Positions 52,473-60,266 of a DNA stretch of 64,000 nt are shown here, piece by piece (the first letter of the stretch is position 1; each line of letters opens with the position of its first letter). A model generated the notes under the pieces. The model was not told the origin of the DNA, made no database searches, and worked only from the letters and a program-made list of their open reading frames with translations. The position numbers and the translations under genes are program-made. This DNA comes from Geothrix limicola (GTDB lineage Bacteria > Acidobacteriota > Holophagae > Holophagales > Holophagaceae): positions 558,001 to 622,000 of the forward strand of contig NZ_BSDE01000003.1 in the NCBI RefSeq assembly GCF_030268085.1, written 5' to 3'.

Positions 52473-53021
52473 TTAGCGGGCCCGCCACTCCGAAGCCAGC
52501 AGGCCATAGACCGCATGGTCCACGTAGCGGCTCCCCAGACGCTCGGCCTGACGGAGGGTGCCCTCGTGGCGAAAGCCCAGGCGCTTGGGGATGGCTCGGC
52601 TGCGGCGGTTGCGGACGGCGGCGCGGATCTCGATGCGGTGGAGGCCGAGGGTGCGGAAACCGTGTTTGAGCAGGGCCGCGACGGCGGCGCTCATCAGGCC
52701 CTGGCCCTCGGCCTCCTGGGCCAGCCAGTAGCCGATGGCGGCGTTGAGGTTGACCCCGTCGATCCAGTTGAAGCCCGCCACGCCCACGAGCCGGTCCTTC
52801 CACCAGAGCCCGAAGGATTGGCCCAGCCCCGCCTCCCGGAGGGCCCGCATGCGCAGGATGTAGGCGCGGGAATCGGCGGCGCTGCGATTGCCGTCGGGCC
52901 AGGGCAGCCAGCGGCGCAGGCGCTCCCGGTTCGCGTCTACCAACGCATAGAGGGCCTTCGCGTCGCCCGGGCTTAGCGGGCGCAGCTCCAGGCCGCGGCC
53001 GGCCTTCAACACTTCGGGCAC
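52473..53021 (-). CDS. GNAT-family N-acetyltransferase (RimJ/RimL-like)
   Basis: A 182-residue acetyl-CoA-dependent acetyltransferase. LRPLSPGDAKALYALVD is the typical RimJ/RimL N-terminus, IGYWLAQEAEGQGLMSAAV carries the acetyl-CoA pyrophosphate-binding Q/R-x-x-G-x-G/A loop (here EAEGQGLM), and LHRIEIRAAVRNRRSRAIPKRLGF is the terminal signature. It probably acetylates an N-terminal amino group of a protein or a small amine. The GTG at 53021 has AGGGGGA upstream. kdsA stop is 8 bases away upstream on the same strand. Confidence 0.9.
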   Translation of the reverse strand: MPEVLKAGRGLELRPLSPGDAKALYALVDANRERLRRWLPWPDGNRSAADSRAYILRMRALREAGLGQSFGLWWKDRLVGVAGFNWIDGVNLNAAIGYWLAQEAEGQGLMSAAVAALLKHGFRTLGLHRIEIRAAVRNRRSRAIPKRLGFRHEGTLRQAERLGSRYVDHAVYGLLASEWRAR

Positions 53022-53029
53022 GGTTCCCC

Positions 53030-53860
53030 CTATTTCCCGGCGGGGTCCTGCAGGGCCGCGGCGCGGCCGGCGCGCCACAGGACGAGCAGCTGGTCGAGCA
53101 GGTCGCCGAACTGTTCCAGGCGCATGGCGTTGGGGCCGTCGCTGTGGGCCTTCTCGGGGCAGTCGTGGACTTCGAAGAAGAAGCCGTCGACGCAGGTGGC
53201 CGCGGCCCGCGCCAGGGTGGGGATCATCTCCCGGGCGCCGCCGGTGGCGTTGCCCAGGGCGCCGGGCTTCTGCACGCTATGGGTGGCGTCGAAGACGACG
53301 GGGCAGCCGGTCTTGCGCAGGTGGGGGAAGCTCTGGAAATCCACCACCAGGTTGCCGTAGCCGAAGCTGGATCCGCGCTCGGTCACCCACACGGGGCCGT
53401 GGCCGGAGACGGATTTCAGCTTCTCCACGCCGTGCTTGAGGTCCCAGGGCGCGAGGAACTGGCCCTTCTTCAGGTTCACGGTGCGGCCCGTGCCGGCGGC
53501 GGCGATGAGCAGATCCGTCTGGCGGCAGAGGAAGGCGGGGATCTGCAGCACGTCCACGGCCTGGGCCGCCGGGACGCACTGGTCGCTCTCGTGGACGTCC
53601 GTCAGCACGGGCACGCCGAAGCGGCTGCGCACCTCGGCGAGGATGTCCAGGCCGCCCTCCATGCCGGGCCCGCGATGGCTGCCGCCGCTGGTGCGATTGG
53701 CCTTGTCGAAGCTGGATTTGTAGATGAAGGGGATGCCCCGCGCCTCGGCCAGGTCCCGCAGGGCCGAGGCCATCATGAGGGCGTGCTCCCGGCTCTCGAT
53801 GACGCAGGGCCCGGCGATGAGGAAGAAACTCTGATCGGTATAGGGTCGGGCGAAGTCCAT
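53030..53860 (-). CDS. kdsA: 3-deoxy-D-manno-octulosonate 8-phosphate synthase
   Basis: A 276-residue aldolase-type enzyme condensing phosphoenolpyruvate with arabinose 5-phosphate to give Kdo-8-phosphate for LPS. It has LIAGPCVIESREHAL (about 14-28), YKSSFDKANRTS, the LTDVHE loop, KKGQFLAPWD and DATHSVQ, all diagnostic. The Cys in AGPCVIE is present, so this is likely a metal-dependent (class II) type; checking metal ligands CHED would settle it. The ATG at 53860 has GAGGTGG upstream. Confidence 0.95.
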   Translation of the reverse strand: MDFARPYTDQSFFLIAGPCVIESREHALMMASALRDLAEARGIPFIYKSSFDKANRTSGGSHRGPGMEGGLDILAEVRSRFGVPVLTDVHESDQCVPAAQAVDVLQIPAFLCRQTDLLIAAAGTGRTVNLKKGQFLAPWDLKHGVEKLKSVSGHGPVWVTERGSSFGYGNLVVDFQSFPHLRKTGCPVVFDATHSVQKPGALGNATGGAREMIPTLARAAATCVDGFFFEVHDCPEKAHSDGPNAMRLEQFGDLLDQLLVLWRAGRAAALQDPAGK

Positions 53861-53977
53861 GGCCACCTCAGCCCCAAGTTTAACGCCGCACGGCCATTGA
53901 CGGGTTGTCATCCATCGCAGCCGACTCGCTGTCATAATGTTCACCTGAGGTGGGATCCACCCTTGCCTGGAGCCGCT

Positions 53978-54481
53978 ATGGCGAAGCTTCTGATGGAAGA
54001 CGATCTGAACCGCCGCCTGGTGGCGCTGCTCCAGCAGGAGGGGCGCATGAGCCACGCGGAGCTGGCAGAACGCCTGGGCGTGAGCCGCCCCACGATCATC
54101 GACCGCGTGAAGCGTCTGGAGGCCGACGGCGTGCTGGGCGGCTATGCGGCCCGGGTGACGCCGGCCTCGGTGAACAAGCCCACGGTGGCCTTCGTGGCGG
54201 TGCGCTACAAGGACAACAACGAGGGCATCGAGCAGCGCTTCATCAAGGCCCTGGAAGAGGAACCCGACATCCTCGAGGCCCACACCATCGCCGGGGAGGA
54301 CGCCCTCCTGTTGAAGGTGGTGGCCGACACGCCCGCGGGCATCGCCGAGCGTCTGCGTCGCATCCGCGTGCTGGGCCCCATGGTCACCACGCGCACCACC
54401 ATGGTGCTGGAAACGCACTGGGAGAAGGCCGGCCCGAGCCCCTTCCCGGTCGACAGCGGCGTGAAGAAGGTCAAGAAGTGA
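53978..54481 (+). CDS. Lrp/AsnC-family transcriptional regulator
   Basis: A 167-residue regulator. An N-terminal winged helix (DDLNRRLVALLQQEGRMSHAEL, read as a pattern, then LGVSRPTIIDRVKRLEADG) is followed by the RAM/AsnC ligand-binding domain (TVAFVAVRYKDN, ILEAHTIAGEDALLLKV). These octameric regulators sense amino acids. The ATG at 53978 has GGAG 5 bases upstream. It overlaps the next gene (GTGA) and the third follows with a 1-base overlap, so it probably regulates its own operon, including the EamA exporter. Confidence 0.92.
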   Translation: MAKLLMEDDLNRRLVALLQQEGRMSHAELAERLGVSRPTIIDRVKRLEADGVLGGYAARVTPASVNKPTVAFVAVRYKDNNEGIEQRFIKALEEEPDILEAHTIAGEDALLLKVVADTPAGIAERLRRIRVLGPMVTTRTTMVLETHWEKAGPSPFPVDSGVKKVKK

Positions 54482-54816
54482 TCGCTCCGACGCCGGAGCC
54501 GCCCTACTACGCCGTCATCTTCAGCAGCCAGCGCACCGATGGCGATCGCGGCTATGCGGCGATGGCGGATCGGATGGAGGAGCTGGCCCGTCGCCAGCCG
54601 GGCTTCCTGGGCGTGGAAAGCGCCCGGGATGCCGAAGGCTTCGGCATCACCGTCTCCTACTGGAAGGACGAGGCTTCCATCGCGGCCTGGAAGGCCCAGG
54701 CGGAGCACGCCGCCGCCCAGCGACTGGGGCGCGAGCAGTGGTACGAGACCTTCCAGGTGCGCGTCTGCCGCGTGGAGCGCGCCCACCTCATGGGGCCGCG
54801 AGAAGGCCTGCGCTGA
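54478..54816 (+). CDS. ABM-type (antibiotic biosynthesis monooxygenase-like) protein
   Basis: A 112-residue single-domain protein with the dimeric alpha/beta-barrel pattern: YYAVIFSSQRTDGDRGY, MADRMEELARRQPGFLG, GFGITVSYWKDEASIAAWKAQ, EQWYETFQVRVCRVE. Members bind haem or catalyse cofactor-free oxidations; some are just stress proteins. The GTG at 54478 overlaps the Lrp stop (GTGA), supporting translational coupling. The next gene starts at the last base of the stop codon. Confidence 0.85.
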   Translation: MIAPTPEPPYYAVIFSSQRTDGDRGYAAMADRMEELARRQPGFLGVESARDAEGFGITVSYWKDEASIAAWKAQAEHAAAQRLGREQWYETFQVRVCRVERAHLMGPREGLR

Positions 54817-55697
54817 TGCTCGCCTGGATCGCCTACCTCACGGTGGCCATCGTGTGGGGATCGACCTACATGGCCATCGCCATGGGCGTGGAATCCTTCA
54901 CGCCCTACGGCATGGTCGCGGCGCGGTTCACGGTGGCCGCCGTGCTGGCCCTGGGCCTGGGCCGGCTGCGCCGCGAGCCCTGGCCGCCGAAGCGGGAGTG
55001 GATCCACATCGCGGTGGTCGGTGCCCTGTTGCTGGGCGGCTCGAACCCGCTCGTGTCCTGGGCCGAGCTGTACGTCTCCTCGGGGCTGGTGGCCGTGATG
55101 GGGGCCCTGGTGCCCCTGTGGCTGGCGGTGTTCTCGGCGACCAAGGAACCCCTCGGCCCCAAGGGCTGGGCGGGCCTCGCGTTGGGCCTCGCGGGCGTGG
55201 CCGTGCTCGTGTGGCCCAGCGGTGGCGTGCGCATCCACACGGGCGGCCTCATCGCCATGGTGGCCGCGCCGCTCATCTGGTCCTGGGGCACCCTGCACGG
55301 CAAGCGCCACATCCATGGCGGCGGCCTGCTCACCAACGTGGGTCTGCAGATGGCGACGGCGGCCCTCATCGGCCTCCTGGTGGCGCCGCTCACGGGCGGC
55401 CTGCTGCGGGCCCCGCTCACGCATCGGGCCCTGCTCGCCGTCCTCTACCTGGCGCTGTTCGGATCGGTCCTGGCCTTCAGCGCCTACATCTACCTGGCGA
55501 AGGCCTGGCCCCCCGCCAAGATGGGCACGTACGCCTACCTGAATCCCCTCGTCGCCGTGCTGCTGGGCAGCCTCATCCTGCACGAGGCCTTCGGCCCCCG
55601 CGAAATCCTGGGCATGGCCGTCATCTTGGCGGCGGTGGCGCTGGTGCAGTTGAGACCCAAAGCGGCGGCCTCCGCGCCGGAGGGCGCGGACGTCTGA
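54816..55697 (+). CDS. EamA/DMT-family permease
   Basis: A 293-residue inner-membrane protein with 10 helices in two EamA repeats (WIAYLTVAIVWGSTYMAI and MVAAPLIWSWGTLHGKRH). The second gene of this family in the window. It overlaps the previous stop as TGATG. In an operon under an Lrp-type regulator it could export an amino acid; this is inference from context. There is no binding protein or ATPase. Confidence 0.9.
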   Translation: MLAWIAYLTVAIVWGSTYMAIAMGVESFTPYGMVAARFTVAAVLALGLGRLRREPWPPKREWIHIAVVGALLLGGSNPLVSWAELYVSSGLVAVMGALVPLWLAVFSATKEPLGPKGWAGLALGLAGVAVLVWPSGGVRIHTGGLIAMVAAPLIWSWGTLHGKRHIHGGGLLTNVGLQMATAALIGLLVAPLTGGLLRAPLTHRALLAVLYLALFGSVLAFSAYIYLAKAWPPAKMGTYAYLNPLVAVLLGSLILHEAFGPREILGMAVILAAVALVQLRPKAAASAPEGADV

Positions 55698-55706
55698 CCT
55701 TCCCGC

Positions 55707-55871
55707 TCAGTGGGCGGCGCGCTTGGTAAGTGCCGGGTAGGAGGGAACCGTGGTTCGGGCGGGTACCTTGGGCCGGGCGGCCCGGGCTGCCGCGCGCCGG
55801 GCGGCCAGACGCACGACATGATCGGTGCCGACGAAGGCAAGGAAGAGGAATAAGACGAGCAGAACGGTCAT
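55707..55871 (-). CDS. Small membrane protein of the Fe-S/NrfD operon (54 residues)
   Basis: A 54-residue peptide: one N-terminal transmembrane helix (TVLLVLFLFLAFVGTDHVV) and a basic, Ala/Arg-rich tail ending TKRAAH. It starts at ATG 55871 with GAGGGGGC upstream, 11 bases after the stop of the next small gene (55883), so it is in line with the complex genes. It is too short to be predicted by homology. It may stabilise the NrfD complex, as tiny subunits do in other respiratory complexes. Confidence 0.6.
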   Translation of the reverse strand: MTVLLVLFLFLAFVGTDHVVRLAARRAAARAARPKVPARTTVPSYPALTKRAAH

Positions 55872-55882
55872 GGCAGCCCCCT

Positions 55883-56041
55883 CTACTGATCCGTGTTCGT
55901 TTTCTTGTGCAGGATCACGTGCTCGTAGATGGCCTCACCGCAGATCCAGGCGATCAGCAGGATCGTGACGATCCCCAGGACGCTGTTGGTGATGTTCAGC
56001 ATGAGGGTTTCTGAGTTGTGCCAGTTGGCGAGATCGAACAT
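55883..56041 (-). CDS. Small membrane protein of the Fe-S/NrfD operon (52 residues)
   Basis: A 52-residue peptide, mostly one transmembrane helix (SVLGIVTILLIAWICGEAIYE, read as position 18-38), with a polar N-terminus and a Lys/Asn-rich C-terminus. The ATG at 56041 has a near-perfect AAGGAGGTGG; an in-frame ATG at 56065 has none. It lies 39 bases after the NrfD gene and is likely the third gene of the operon. The function is unknown. Confidence 0.7.
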   Translation of the reverse strand: MFDLANWHNSETLMLNITNSVLGIVTILLIAWICGEAIYEHVILHKKTNTDQ

Positions 56042-56080
56042 GTCCACCTCCTTGGGGTACGGCATGGAAAGCGTGATGGT

Positions 56081-57286
56081 TCAGGACGGTCGCGGATCGT
56101 CCCATTGCGAGGCCACGAACAGCGGCTCCTCCACGCGGCTCGGGGCCTCCTCCTGCGGGTGGGCCGGCTCGGGTTCTGCGGTCTTGAAGACGGGCAGGTA
56201 CTGGGCGATGTAGGAGAAGGCGCAGAAGCCGATGGCAGTGATGCCGAGCATGATGAAGACTTCGATCAGCGACGGGAAATAGGTCTGGCTCGGGTAGTGC
56301 TCCAGGCCCGTGATGGCCGTGTTCATGCGGTTGAAGGCGAATCCCAGCACGACGAGCAGGCTCGCGACGTAGAGGCCGGTCTGGGAGGTGCGCACCTTTT
56401 CGAAGAGCAGCATGGCGAAGGGGATCAGGAAGCCGATCGAGAGCTCCGCATAGAAGGCCACGCTGTAATAGCTCAGCGTGATCATTTCGTGCAGGGTGCC
56501 CCGTGACAGGAGGTCCTGGATCCGCACGACGAGGTAGACGGCCAGGGCCAGCGCGACGATCTTGGCGAGCTTCGCTTGCAGATGCGTGGGCAGGAAGGGG
56601 CGACCATTCCTGGAGAAGAGGAGGGATTCCAGGGTGACCATCGAGAGACCCGAGGCGATGCACGAGATGAAGAAGAGGCCCGGCAGCAGCGGCGTGTACC
56701 AAAGCGGGTGCAACCGGTTCGGAACGATCAGGTAGAGCGATCCGAAGGAGGACTGGTGCAGGGTGGAGAGGAGCACGCCGAAGATCATGAAGGGCAGCGA
56801 CACCGCATGGATCCATTTGATCGGCGAGTGGATGTTGAACTTCTCCAAAACGATGGGCGCGAACTCCAGCGAGAGCACGGTCGTGTAGAGCATCAGGCAC
56901 CAGCTGATCTCGCACATGACGGAATGGGGGTTCCACATGACCAGCGGATGCCAGAAGTGGTCGGGCCGTCCGAGGTCGATGATGAGCACGAGGACCACCA
57001 GGAGGTATCCGATGAAGGCCGTGAGGATGGCCGGTCGCACGATGGGTTCGTACTCGTGGGCGTGGAAGAGGTGGACGGCGGCGACGATGGTGAAACCCGA
57101 GGCCGCGAGTCCGATGCCGAGGAAGTCGAAGCCGATCCAGAGGCCCCATGGGAAGGCGTCGCTGAGGTTGGTGGTGGCGCCGAGGCCGAGCGTGAACCGC
57201 GCCGTGGCCGCCAGGGCTCCGGCCAGGATGAGGATGGTGGCGATGGGGCGCCATCCGGTGACGTGGGGGAGTCTCGGGAGTCTCAT
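56081..57286 (-). CDS. NrfD/HybB-family quinone-linked membrane subunit
   Basis: A 401-residue protein with about 10 transmembrane helices. HybB-like features are PWGLWIGFDFLGIGLAASGF, a second-helix AAVHLFHAHEYEPIVRPA, DLGRPDHFWHP and HSVMCEISWCLMLY. NrfD/HybB/PsrC subunits exchange electrons between a periplasmic Fe-S protein and the menaquinone pool. The C-terminus is a cytoplasmic Pro-rich tail. The ATG overlaps the Fe-S gene stop (ATGA). No catalytic subunit is adjacent, so the partner enzyme must be elsewhere. Confidence 0.92.
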   Translation of the reverse strand: MRLPRLPHVTGWRPIATILILAGALAATARFTLGLGATTNLSDAFPWGLWIGFDFLGIGLAASGFTIVAAVHLFHAHEYEPIVRPAILTAFIGYLLVVLVLIIDLGRPDHFWHPLVMWNPHSVMCEISWCLMLYTTVLSLEFAPIVLEKFNIHSPIKWIHAVSLPFMIFGVLLSTLHQSSFGSLYLIVPNRLHPLWYTPLLPGLFFISCIASGLSMVTLESLLFSRNGRPFLPTHLQAKLAKIVALALAVYLVVRIQDLLSRGTLHEMITLSYYSVAFYAELSIGFLIPFAMLLFEKVRTSQTGLYVASLLVVLGFAFNRMNTAITGLEHYPSQTYFPSLIEVFIMLGITAIGFCAFSYIAQYLPVFKTAEPEPAHPQEEAPSRVEEPLFVASQWDDPRPS

Positions 57287-58065
57287 GCGTCATCCTTGGG
57301 CTGGATCGCGGCGCCTTTTTTCTTCGAGGCCTCGGACGCCTCGTAGGCCTGCACCTCGGTGCGCCGGTCCGTGATCCACCAGATGCCCGCCAGCAGCACG
57401 CCGCCGACGGAGAGCACGTTCGGCACCTTGGACAGGGCGCTCATCGTCAGAAGGGGCATGGGCGTTTTCCCCAGCCGCGAATCGAAGCCGAGCTGCTCGA
57501 AGGGAACGGGGCTGATGAACAGCATCGAGGTGCCGCCGACATCCTGTTCGCCGTAGATCTTCGGCACGTACTTGCCCGGCTCGGCGCCGATGCGGCGGGC
57601 TGCTTCGATCAACAACTGATCGCGGTCGCCGAAGGTCGTCGCCCCTGTGGGGCAGGCCTCGGAACAGGCCGTCGGCTGGCCCTTTGCGAGCCTGGCCGCG
57701 CAGAAGGTGCACTTGCGAATGGAAGGCTTGGTGCTGCTCCATTCGTACTTGGGCACATGGAAGGGGCAGGCCTGGAGACAGTACCGGCAGCCGATGCATT
57801 TCTCGCCGTCGTAGGAGACGGGTCCCAGCTCCGATTTGGTCAGCGCCCCCACGGGGCACACGGACACGCAGGTGGGCACGTCACAGTGCTGGCACATGCG
57901 GCGCACGTACAGATCGTTGTACTTGCTGAGCGCGGTGTAGGCCGTCAACGACAGGAATTTTTCTTCGTTCGGCGGTTGCCCGTTCTGCGCCTTGCAGCCG
58001 GCCTGGCAGGCGTTGCAGCCCACACAGAGCGAGACGTCGATCAGCATGGCTTTCTTCTTCGCCAT
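57283..58065 (-). CDS. Four-cluster 4Fe-4S protein (HybA-like) with C-terminal anchor
   Basis: A 260-residue ferredoxin-type subunit. Cys clusters are CVGCNACQAGC, CQHCDVPTCVSVC, CIGCRYCLQAC and CTFCAARLAKG with TACSEAC, so four 4Fe-4S centres. One helix near residue 225 (LSVGGVLLAGIWWIT) anchors it. It has no twin-Arg signal, unlike HybA, so the soluble part may be on the cytoplasmic side or it may be exported with a partner. ATG at 58065. It is the first gene of the operon, with sigma-54-like sequence 77 bases upstream. Confidence 0.92.
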   Translation of the reverse strand: MAKKKAMLIDVSLCVGCNACQAGCKAQNGQPPNEEKFLSLTAYTALSKYNDLYVRRMCQHCDVPTCVSVCPVGALTKSELGPVSYDGEKCIGCRYCLQACPFHVPKYEWSSTKPSIRKCTFCAARLAKGQPTACSEACPTGATTFGDRDQLLIEAARRIGAEPGKYVPKIYGEQDVGGTSMLFISPVPFEQLGFDSRLGKTPMPLLTMSALSKVPNVLSVGGVLLAGIWWITDRRTEVQAYEASEASKKKGAAIQPKDDA

Positions 58066-58141
58066 AGAAGGTTCCAATCAGAGATGGGCGTCAAAAATCC
58101 TGCAGACTTCAAGGGAACGAAGTCCGACGCAAAACCCATTG

Positions 58142-58157
58142 GTCAAGTTGCATGCCA
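58142..58157 (-). promoter_or_regulatory. Sigma-54-type -24/-12 promoter element for the Fe-S/NrfD operon
   Basis: On the minus strand TGGCATGCAACTTGAC matches TGGCACG-N4-TTGC with GG and the downstream GA spaced 10 bases apart (the last C is A). It is 76 bases before the ATG and 114 bases from the 15-bp site at 58272-58286. The spacing and the neighbouring activator gene support it. Confidence 0.65.
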
Positions 58158-58254
58158 GGACACGCGGCTCAAAACGGATTCACTATCCGCTTCAAAAAAT
58201 GGACTTGGACAGTGATTTGTGGAGAGCGCGGAAGGCCGCGCCATCCTTTCCACC

Positions 58255-58266
58255 GCGCCATGGCGC
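58255..58266. repeat. 12-bp palindrome between the divergent genes
   Basis: GCGCCATGGCGC is a perfect palindrome 5 bases from the 15-bp activator-site candidate. It may be part of the regulatory region or just GC-rich chance. The remainder of the 58078-58422 gap holds the sigma-54 element, this palindrome, the activator site and an AT-rich stretch near 58325-58345. Confidence 0.35.
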
Positions 58267-58271
58267 AGAAC

Positions 58272-58286
58272 CGTCAAATACGACGG
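58272..58286 (-). promoter_or_regulatory. Candidate activator-binding site (UAS) for the Fe-S/NrfD operon
   Basis: Read on the minus strand it is CCGTCGTATTTGACG, an imperfect inverted repeat (CGTC...GACG). The site at 60053-60067 differs at only two positions. It lies 114 bases upstream of the -24 element, the distance expected of an enhancer-binding protein, and about 137 bases before the regulator's start, so it could also autoregulate. Confidence 0.65.
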
Positions 58287-58422
58287 GTGAACGCGCGGCC
58301 ATCGTCGAAAGGACCGTGCACATGCGTCCAAAAATTTTGTGATTTGTATGGATTTCCGCGCGCGCGAAACCGCTACACTTAAAGATGACCGTTGTGTAAT
58401 CAACGGATGTCTTGAGGCGTTA

Positions 58423-60045
58423 ATGCCTATGCGGACAGAATCTTACGAAAATCAATTAATCAGCGGCGACGAGATTGGCATCCGCCGCGATTCCATCAAG
58501 ATCAAGAAGCGCACGACGTTCGCGGCGCACGTCTCCACGCTGCTCCTGAAGCGTACGGAGATGAACGCGATCCTGAACACGACGCCGAACGCCGTGTTCA
58601 TCCTCACGCGGGACGGCATCACGCGCTGCAACCGCGCCGCGGTACGCATGCTCGGCGTGGCGTCGCTCAACGAGCTGCGCAACAAGTATGGAAGGAAGGG
58701 AGAGGGCTTCCTCCTCCGCTGGCCAAAGAACCTGCTTCCGCTCCGCGAGGACGAGCGCCCACTCACGCGCGCGCTCAAAGGCGAGTCGGTCACCGAAGTG
58801 GTGCTGGCCATCCACGCGGAAACGGGCGAAGAGATCACGCTGCGCATCACGGCGGCGCCCATCCTGGCGAAGGGCCGGATCATCGGCGCCGTCGGCATCC
58901 ACTCCGACATCACCTGGGGCGAACAGCTGAGCTCGAATCAGGCCGCAGCTTTCACGAAGCAGGCCGGCGCCGATCATCTGCTTTCGCAGGAGCAGGCCCT
59001 GCGGCGGCAGGCGGAGAACGACCTGCACCGGGCCAAGGTGGAACTCCAGGCCCTGAAGGACCGCATCCGGTCCGCCGACATCTATCCCTTCCACGAGACC
59101 AACCACACCTACCATTTCGGCGAGGTGATCGGGCAGAGCCGCTGCCTGGAGAACGTCTTCTTCCGCGTGGAAGCCGTGGCCCCGCAGGATTCGACGGTGC
59201 TGCTGCTGGGGGAGACGGGCACCGGCAAGGGGCTGGTGGCGCGCGCGATCCACAACCGCAGCCTGCGGAAGCACCGGCCGCTCGTCGTGGTCAACTGCAC
59301 GGCGCTTCCCGCCAGCCTCATCGAAAGCGAACTGTTCGGCCGTGAGAAGGGCGCCTTCACGGGCGCCAGCGCCCAGCAGCTGGGCCGCTTCGAGATGGCC
59401 GACAAGGGCACCATCCTGCTGGACGAGATCGGCGACCTGCCCTTCGAACTCCAGTCCAAGCTGCTGCAGGTCATCCAGGAGGGCGAGTTCAGCCGGCTGG
59501 GCAGTTCGAGAACCGTGAAGGTGGACGTCCGCATCATCGCCGCCACCAATCGTGACCTCTACGAGGAGATCCGCCTGGGGCGCTTCCGGGAGGACCTGTT
59601 CTATCGTCTGAATATCTTCCCCATCACCCTGCCTCCGCTGCGCGATCGCAAGGAGGACATCCCGCTGCTCGTGGAGTATTTCCTGGAGAAATTCAACCGC
59701 AAGCTGGGCAAGAGCCTGCGCCACGTCACGAACGAGACCATGGGCCGCCTCATGGCCCACGCCTGGCCTGGGAATGTCCGCGAACTGGAAAGCGTGATCG
59801 AAAGGGCCGCGATCATCTCGCCCGGCGCGACGCTGCAGGTGCTGGATCATTTCGAGACGGCCGTCCCGGTCCGGGCGGCAGATGAGGCGAAACCCCTGAT
59901 CGATCTGGAACGCGACTACATCAGCGAGGTACTGAACCGCACCAATTGGCGGATCGAAGGCGACAAGGGCGCGGCCCACATCCTCGGCATCAATCCGAGC
60001 ACCCTGCGTGGGCGCATGCGGAAGGAAGGCATCCGCCGGCCCTGA
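58423..60045 (+). CDS. Sigma-54-dependent transcriptional activator (PAS-AAA-Fis)
   Basis: A 540-residue enhancer-binding protein. A PAS domain (about residues 45-165; LNTTPNAVFILTRDGITRCN), a coiled coil, a central AAA+ domain (about 240-475) with Walker A GETGTGKGLVA, the GAFTGA sigma-54 contact loop (EKGAFTGASA), Walker B GTILLDEIGDLP and the sensor region, and a C-terminal Fis-type helix-turn-helix. No receiver domain, so it senses directly through PAS. The ATG at 58423 has GAGG at 6-base spacing; a longer frame starts at 58339 without one. It is bracketed by two near-identical sites. Confidence 0.95.
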   Translation: MPMRTESYENQLISGDEIGIRRDSIKIKKRTTFAAHVSTLLLKRTEMNAILNTTPNAVFILTRDGITRCNRAAVRMLGVASLNELRNKYGRKGEGFLLRWPKNLLPLREDERPLTRALKGESVTEVVLAIHAETGEEITLRITAAPILAKGRIIGAVGIHSDITWGEQLSSNQAAAFTKQAGADHLLSQEQALRRQAENDLHRAKVELQALKDRIRSADIYPFHETNHTYHFGEVIGQSRCLENVFFRVEAVAPQDSTVLLLGETGTGKGLVARAIHNRSLRKHRPLVVVNCTALPASLIESELFGREKGAFTGASAQQLGRFEMADKGTILLDEIGDLPFELQSKLLQVIQEGEFSRLGSSRTVKVDVRIIAATNRDLYEEIRLGRFREDLFYRLNIFPITLPPLRDRKEDIPLLVEYFLEKFNRKLGKSLRHVTNETMGRLMAHAWPGNVRELESVIERAAIISPGATLQVLDHFETAVPVRAADEAKPLIDLERDYISEVLNRTNWRIEGDKGAAHILGINPSTLRGRMRKEGIRRP

Positions 60046-60052
60046 GGGCCAT

Positions 60053-60067
60053 CCGTCACATTTGACG
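60053..60067 (+). promoter_or_regulatory. Candidate activator-binding site (UAS) for the coiled-coil gene
   Basis: CCGTCACATTTGACG, 13 of 15 matches to the site upstream of the Fe-S/NrfD operon when both are read in the direction of the promoter they serve. It begins 8 bases after the regulator's stop and is 116 bases from the next -24 element. Confidence 0.65.
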
Positions 60068-60183
60068 ATTCCGCCTCATGACGCGGCGGTTGGGCCCGCA
60101 CCTCGAAGCCGCAGCGAGGGGCCGCGGGCTTCCAAGATTCCTTTTTAAAAGACATAGGGCGCTACGCGTCGCGCGGTTCAGCT

Positions 60184-60199
60184 TGGCACGTGAATTGAA
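60184..60199 (+). promoter_or_regulatory. Sigma-54-type -24/-12 promoter element before the coiled-coil gene
   Basis: TGGCACGTGAATTGAA matches TGGCACG-N4-TTGC except the C of the -12 (A here), with GG and GA spaced 10 bases, the same deviation as in the other element. It lies 67 bases before the ATG at 60267. The rest of the 60046-60266 gap holds a T/A-rich run near 60141-60150 and no other recognisable feature. Confidence 0.65.
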
Positions 60200-60266
60200 G
60201 TCTTCAACACCTGGACATCGAGGAACCCGGCTGGAACGATCCGCAGCCCGATCAAAGGAACCGCCC

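Noticed and set aside
53880-53945. Promoter with TTGACG/TTGTCA and CATAAT between kdsA and the Lrp gene
   Set aside because: The spacing is 22 bp or more, outside the normal range.
55535-55840. 101-codon minus-strand frame beside the EamA gene
   Set aside because: Wrong frame relative to the 54-residue small membrane protein, Pro/Arg-rich, and mostly antisense to the EamA coding sequence.
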